From Desulfovermiculus sp041686195 (lineage in GTDB: Bacteria; Desulfobacterota; Desulfovibrionia; Desulfovibrionales; Desulfothermaceae), in the NCBI GenBank assembly GCA_041686195.1, contig JAWLEI010000003.1, positions 40,272 to 104,271 of the forward strand: 64,000 nucleotides of DNA. The letters are read 5' to 3'. The notes beneath the pieces are model-generated. The model did no database searches, was not told the DNA's origin, and was given only the letters and a program-made list of their open reading frames with translations. The position numbers and the translations under genes are program-made. Positions 60,712 through 64,000 of this stretch are shown piece after piece. Position 1 is the first letter of the stretch, and the number at the start of each line of letters is the position of its first letter.

Positions 60712-61233
60712 ATGCACAGAGTCTACATCCTGGAGCAGGGGACCTATCTGCGAAAGTCCGGGAACAACCTGGTTCTGGTAAAAGAACGGACAACTGTGGA
60801 TGAAGTCTCTTTGCCCCAGCTGGAGCATTTGGTTCTGGCCGGTTTCATTTCCTTGTCCGGGGCAGTGATCAATGCCTTGGTCCAGCACCGGGTGGAAACT
60901 GTTCTTCTGGACCGGAACTTTGGATTTCGGGCCAGGCTGCACATGGACGAACATAAGCATTATCTTGTGTGCTTTGATATTGTCGACGATTCGACCAGAA
61001 ATAAGGTGGCCAAGGTCCTGAAAGGCTATGGATACCGGGTCCAGAAGTCTGTTTTTGAATGTCCGGATTTGACGGAAAAGCATTTCCTGAAGCTCAAGGA
61101 CAGAATGGAAAGCCTGATAGACCAGACCGAAGACAGTGTTCGGTATTACCGCCAGTGCAAGGGATGCCTGCGGGACTGCGAATTGTCCGGGATCGGTGAT
61201 TTACCGGAAATCAAGGATTTTCAGGTCATTTGA
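60712..61233 (+). CDS. Cas1 N-terminal domain fused in frame to complete Cas2
   Basis: 173 residues. Residues 1-77 are the Cas1 N-terminal beta domain: HRVYILEQGTYLRKSGNNLV, LPQLEHLVLAG, and VETVLLDRNFGFRARL. From Met78 the sequence is a full Cas2: HYLVCFDIVDDSTRNKVAKV, GYGYRVQKSVFEC, and EDSVRYYRQCKGC, ending DFQVI. The catalytic C-terminal Cas1 domain (about 250 residues holding Glu/His/Asp) is absent. ATG 60943, now codon 78, was probably the original Cas2 start, so the fusion looks like an in-frame deletion. It cannot integrate spacers as Cas1. AGAAG precedes the ATG weakly. Confidence 0.8.
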   Translation: MHRVYILEQGTYLRKSGNNLVLVKERTTVDEVSLPQLEHLVLAGFISLSGAVINALVQHRVETVLLDRNFGFRARLHMDEHKHYLVCFDIVDDSTRNKVAKVLKGYGYRVQKSVFECPDLTEKHFLKLKDRMESLIDQTEDSVRYYRQCKGCLRDCELSGIGDLPEIKDFQVI

Positions 61234-61246
61234 ATTCCATTGGTTA

Positions 61247-61275
61247 TTGACCAAAATGGCTAAAAGAGCTATTCT
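61247..61275 (+). promoter_or_regulatory. Sigma70-type promoter giving a leaderless phd transcript
   Basis: TTGACC (61247-61252), 17-base spacer, TATTCT (61270-61275). The expected start of transcription, about 7 bases further, falls on the ATG of the antitoxin at 61282. No Shine-Dalgarno lies between, consistent with leaderless translation. Confidence 0.55.
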
Positions 61276-61281
61276 GGCCTC

Positions 61282-61533
61282 ATGAAAGAAATAAATGCAC
61301 GAGAAGCTAAAAATCAATTTGGCCAATTTCTTGAGTGGGCCCAACGAGAACCTGTACGGGTTATGAAACGTGGGCGTGCGGCCTGTGTACTGCTGTCTGA
61401 AGAGCAGTATCAAAAATTGCGTGGTGCAGCTTGGGAACACTTGGGAGAGACGATATCTGCCATGCGTGAGGAGGCAGAGGCAAAGGGACTTACGCAAGAA
61501 AAGCTGGATGAACTTTTGACAGATGATAGCTAA
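61282..61533 (+). CDS. Phd/YefM-family antitoxin
   Basis: 83-residue antitoxin. N-terminal MKEINAREAKNQFGQFLEWA and PVRVMKRGRAACVLLSEEQY are the Phd DNA-binding fold. The C-terminal LGETISAMREEAEAKGLT to LDELLTDDS is the toxin-wrapping tail. It should repress its own promoter and neutralise the PIN toxin whose ATG overlaps its end by 11 bases. More AT-rich than the core genes, fitting mobile origin. Confidence 0.88.
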   Translation: MKEINAREAKNQFGQFLEWAQREPVRVMKRGRAACVLLSEEQYQKLRGAAWEHLGETISAMREEAEAKGLTQEKLDELLTDDS

Positions 61534-61942
61534 GCGTTTTGTTGTAGATACAAACGTTTTGATTAGTGCCGCTTTGCTGTCGACAAGCACACCAGCTAAA
61601 TTTCTTGACGCCTTGAAAGAGTCAAGGGCTATCCTACTATTCTCAACAGAAACACAAATAGAATTGCAAACACGGATTATGAAAAATAAGTTTGATCAGT
61701 ACGTATCGCTCGAAAAGAGACAACGACTCTTAGCTCAGATGGACGCGGTTTCTGAATACATATCAATTATCAACAGACCGATGGGCTGTCGAGATCAAGA
61801 TGACAATAAGTTTTTGGAGACTGCTGTCATTGGCAAAGCGGATTGTTTGGTTACTGGTGATAATGATCTTCTGGCTATGGATCCGTTTCAGGGAATTCCT
61901 ATTTTACTACCAGCAAAGGCATTGGCATATTTTTTTAGATAA
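61523..61942 (+). CDS. PIN-domain toxin (VapC-like, COG1569 type)
   Basis: 139-residue PIN nuclease. Acidic active-site residues: Asp9 in FVVDTNVLISAALL, Glu in STETQIELQTRI, Asp in CRDQDDNKFLETA, and Asp in LVTGDNDLLAM. Likely cuts RNA to arrest growth when the antitoxin is lost. Overlaps the antitoxin gene by 11 bases; followed by an intrinsic terminator. AT-rich composition. Confidence 0.9.
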   Translation: MIAKRFVVDTNVLISAALLSTSTPAKFLDALKESRAILLFSTETQIELQTRIMKNKFDQYVSLEKRQRLLAQMDAVSEYISIINRPMGCRDQDDNKFLETAVIGKADCLVTGDNDLLAMDPFQGIPILLPAKALAYFFR

Positions 61943-61962
61943 TGCTCACTGGCCATCCCCAC

Positions 61963-62003
61963 AAAAAAATCCCGGACTGAAAAGCTTCAGCCCGGGATTT
62001 TTT
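61963..62003 (+). terminator. Intrinsic terminator of the phd-PIN operon
   Basis: AAAAAATCCCGG and CCGGGATTTTTT enclose a second small stem (CTGA/TCAG). A T-rich run follows. 21 bases after the toxin stop. Confidence 0.8.
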
Positions 62004-62042
62004 GTTGAAAAGATCCAGCTCAAGGCCGCAAGCCTCTCATAA

Positions 62043-62270
62043 GAGGCGGCTCGCTATATTTCACATTATCTTGTTTCTGGAAGAAGAGGACAGCGCTGAG
62101 TTGGCCTCAGCCCTGGGGCATATTGCTAAGGCACGAGGAATGACAGAGATAGCCAAAGCAAGTGGCATTCAGCGAGAGTCTTTATACAAAGCTTTGCGAC
62201 CGAACAGTCAACCGCGTTTTGAAACTATTTGCAGCCAGTCAATGAAATCGGTGTCTGGTGGCCGGCATAG
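62043..62270 (+). pseudogene. Decayed HigA-type addiction-module antitoxin
   Basis: The middle LEEEDSAELASALGHIAKAR and GMTEIAKASGIQRESLYKAL is clearly the HigA-like helix-turn-helix (second frame). The expected preceding EAARYISHYL lies in a different frame just upstream, behind a stop (TAA 62040-62042). The expected C-terminus fits a third piece (LQPVNEIGVWWPA, stop 62270) after another shift. No toxin partner is present. At least two frameshifts, so non-functional. Confidence 0.6.
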
Positions 62271-62271
62271 C

Positions 62272-63067
62272 TCAAGGCTTTTGAAGCGGGACATAGGTAG
62301 AGTCAGAATACACTTCTATGCCCAATTTCTGGGCTACGCGCATGGCTTTCGCATCGACCATGGGGGAGACAATGATCATGCGGTCAGCACGGCGCTCGTG
62401 TCTTTTCTCATAAAATCGAACTTTCCGCTCAAAGGCGTACATAGCGGCTTTGTCCACCGATGATTTAAGTTCGCAAAGAATCAAAAGCCCGTTGGTGATA
62501 ATAACATCCAATTCGATCTGATCAGGGCGTCCAAATACTTCCCCTTGGTCATCGTATTCAGTAACATGAAAGACCTGAACCCCAAAACTTTGCTCCAGAA
62601 TTCCGGCCAGGGCATTTCGGAATGATTCTTCTGATTTGGTTCCCCATCTGGCTCCCAGTGCTCCGATGGAGCGGTCAAGTTTGGTCTCATTGGCCATAAT
62701 TTCTGCATGGACTTTTTCGAATTTTTTATTCTGCTCTTCCCATTTCCGATTCTGCTCNNNNNNNNNNNNNNNNNNNNNNNNNNNNNNNNNNNNNNNNNNN
62801 NNNNNNNNNNNNNNNNNNNNNNNNNNNNNNNNNNNNNNNNNNNNNNNNNNNNNNNNNATTCTGCTCTTCCCATTTCCGATTCTGCTCCTCCCGGTCCTGA
62901 CGCAGTTCGTCAAGAATGCGATCAAAGCGGGATTCACTTTCTTCCCGGGGCATAAATTCACCCCGCAGCATCCTGGCTAAGGCTATGCGAAATGATGGAT
63001 CCTGCTCAATGAGGATGGGCATTTGTTCTAAAATATCTTTTTTCAATTTATCCAGAGAAGCTGACAT
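62272..63067 (-). CDS. DUF3782-type protein with coiled-coil heptads, interrupted by assembly gap
   Basis: N-terminal part MSASLDKLKKDILEQMPILI, then RDREEQNRKWEEQN running into a run of 100 N, then EEQNRKWEEQNKKFEKVHAE, a PD-(D/E)xK-like core (IELDVIITNGLLILCELKSS with the D...ExK pattern) and the end IEVYSDSTYVPLQKP. The NRKWEEQ heptad (21 bases) is repeated on both sides of the gap, so the repeat probably collapsed in assembly. With exactly 100 N the two halves fall in different frames, but the true gap length is unknown. Putative nuclease-fold protein of mobile/defence context. Confidence 0.7.
62758..62857. other. Assembly gap (100 N)
   Basis: Exactly 100 unknown bases, flanked on both sides by the same TTCTGCTCTTCCCATTTCCG unit. 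Length 100 suggests a placeholder, not a measured size. Confidence 0.99.
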
Positions 63068-63259
63068 GCTAGCACCTCGAAAAATATCTGCACGGAATCA
63101 TGAGAATTTCAGGGGAAAAATGGAAAATTTGCACATCACGCGTCGAATTTTTAGTCTGAGATTGATGGATAGGGATCATAGTTGACTTTTCAAAGCAATT
63201 CTATCGTATATTCACTTCCTAAGCAAGCTCAAGGCAAAGGGTGAGCAGTGCCTTATCCG
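63068..63259. other. AT-rich stretch, no gene seen
   Basis: Upstream region of the DUF3782 gene (minus) and the PP2C remnant (plus). It should hold the DUF3782 promoter; no strong -35/-10 pair was recognised. Confidence 0.5.
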
Positions 63260-63451
63260 TGAATTTCTGACATAAATGACAGGGTTGCAGATCGCCGCTT
63301 TCCCGAAGAGATTGCCAAGATTGTCTGTTATCAAGAACCACAACAGTCGGCTCAAGATCTTGTGCGAATAGCCGCCAAGAACAGAAAGGCTCAAGATGGT
63401 TTGACTGCAATTGTCATTAATGTGGTTGGCTTTGAATGGGAAATGTGTTGA
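63260..63451 (+). pseudogene. C-terminal remnant of a PP2C-type protein phosphatase
   Basis: One frame reads SDINDRVADRRFPEEIAKIV then AQDLVRIAAKNRKAQDGLTA, IVINVV and a stop. This fits the end of PP2C phosphatases (SDGLTDxV...EEIA...LV..A...DN.T.IVV). The first motif has lost residues, and a stop lies just upstream, so only about 55 codons remain. No start codon or Shine-Dalgarno. Confidence 0.45.
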
Positions 63452-63614
63452 CTGAAGATCGAAATAAGAGCACAATAATGGTCATCCAGCAAGCAAAAAA
63501 ATTGTGAACTTGAATACATATTATTGACATTTATTGTTGTGTACTTACAGAAGGACACAATTTGCTGTTGAAAAGTTCATTTGATATGTATTTAAAATTG
63601 CAAGGAGATGACCC

Positions 63615-64000
63615 ATGGAAGAATATGTCCAGCAAGCCCTGGATATCGTTAAAGCCCAGGCCAGCGTGCGCAATATGACCGAAGAAGAGATCACATCAAT
63701 GGTCCAGAGCCTTTCCCAGCAACTCAAAGGCATAGTGGAAGGTGGAGAGGTTCAGACTGAAGCGGAGAAGCCCCAGGAACCGGCTGTGGATCCCAAGAAG
63801 GCCATCCGGGAAAAGGCGGTGGTCTGCCTGGAGTGCGGCAAGAAGTTCAAGGTCCTGTCTAAAAAGCATCTGGCCCAGCACGGATTGACTCCAGAAGAAT
63901 ATAAAGAGAAGTGGGGCTTTAAGAAAAATCAGTCATTAATCGCCAAAGGTCTGGCCCGGCAGCGAAAACAGAAGATGCAGGAGATGCAGTTGTGGAAAAG
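63615..64000 (+). CDS. MucR/Ros-family transcriptional regulator, 3' end outside window
   Basis: 128 residues before the window edge. The zinc finger is VVCLECGKKFKVLSKKHLAQH (Cys2-His2 type), followed by the MucR signature LTPEEYKEKWGFKKNQSLIA and a basic end. The N-terminal half is helical and probably oligomerises. AAGGAG precedes the ATG. The upstream 160 bases are AT-rich with a TTGACA at 63524 but no matching -10. H-NS-like silencers of this family often control mobile DNA. Confidence 0.88.
   Translation, partial: MEEYVQQALDIVKAQASVRNMTEEEITSMVQSLSQQLKGIVEGGEVQTEAEKPQEPAVDPKKAIREKAVVCLECGKKFKVLSKKHLAQHGLTPEEYKEKWGFKKNQSLIAKGLARQRKQKMQEMQLWK

Noticed and set aside
1..64000. tRNA or rRNA genes and complete insertion sequences
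   Set aside because: No cloverleaf-type TPsiC/anticodon arms, rRNA segments or transposase genes were recognised on reading both strands.

Overview
The window looks like a chromosomal scaffold piece from a sulfate-reducer-type deltaproteobacterium (Desulfobacterota, most likely Desulfovibrionales). The inference rests on the DUF4390-ntrY-ntrX order, a MucR/Ros regulator, several PAS/GAF sensor proteins, a 50-residue CxxC/CPGWK protein of a type I recall from Desulfovibrio relatives, and Na+-based energetics: a Na+-pumping decarboxylase, an SLC13 symporter and an Mrp antiporter. No 16S rRNA, tRNA or dissimilatory sulfate-reduction gene is present, so the taxonomy is inference. One 100-base run of N (62758-62857) marks an assembly gap.

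Layout. 1-9.1 kb: rlmH (cut by the edge), DUF4390, the NtrY/NtrX two-component pair, an RluC/RluD-type pseudouridine synthase, a MoaD/ThiS-like protein, an M23 peptidase, cobU and cobS. 9.1-21.2 kb: DedA, thpR, Sua5-type protein, a GT9 glycosyltransferase, Nudix, ROK kinase, pdxA, carA/kdsB (minus strand, overlapping), pilB-pilC and asd. 21.2-26 kb: a repeat-rich spacer, a class IV aminotransferase and a NarL-type two-component pair. 26-31.2 kb: carboxyltransferase, OadG and OadB subunits of a Na+-translocating decarboxylase, then an SLC13 carboxylate transporter. 31.3-38.2 kb: ATP-grasp, RNase Z, EamA, a double Usp protein and a signalling cluster that includes a PAS-HisKA protein with no ATPase domain. 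38.2-46.2 kb: an Mrp/Mnh-type operon with three antiporter-like (MrpD/NuoL-type) subunits. 46.3-53.5 kb: cyclic-nucleotide/GAF proteins, an old-yellow-enzyme family protein, arginase, a flavin-binding protein and a secreted MsrA-MsrB fusion.

53.7-64 kb is accessory DNA. On the minus strand is a three-gene, overlapping operon of unrecognised proteins. The third protein carries a Lon-type (S16) Ser-Lys peptidase domain without any AAA+ ATPase; the first gene has a frameshift. Facing it on the plus strand are the remains of what looks like a CRISPR adaptation module: an archaeo-eukaryotic primase fragment, a frameshifted TPR-like protein, and an intact reading frame in which the N-terminal domain of Cas1 is joined in frame to a full Cas2, with the Cas1 catalytic domain gone. 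No CRISPR array or effector genes are visible. Then come a Phd/PIN toxin-antitoxin pair with a leaderless-looking promoter, a decayed HigA-type antitoxin, a DUF3782 protein whose coiled-coil repeat coincides with the assembly gap, a PP2C phosphatase remnant and the start of a MucR-type regulator.

How the genes may work together: decarboxylation, Mrp and SLC13 all couple to Na+, so the core of the window describes Na+ circulation linked to carboxylate metabolism. The accessory end describes a decaying defence island next to an uncharacterised Lon-like protease operon.
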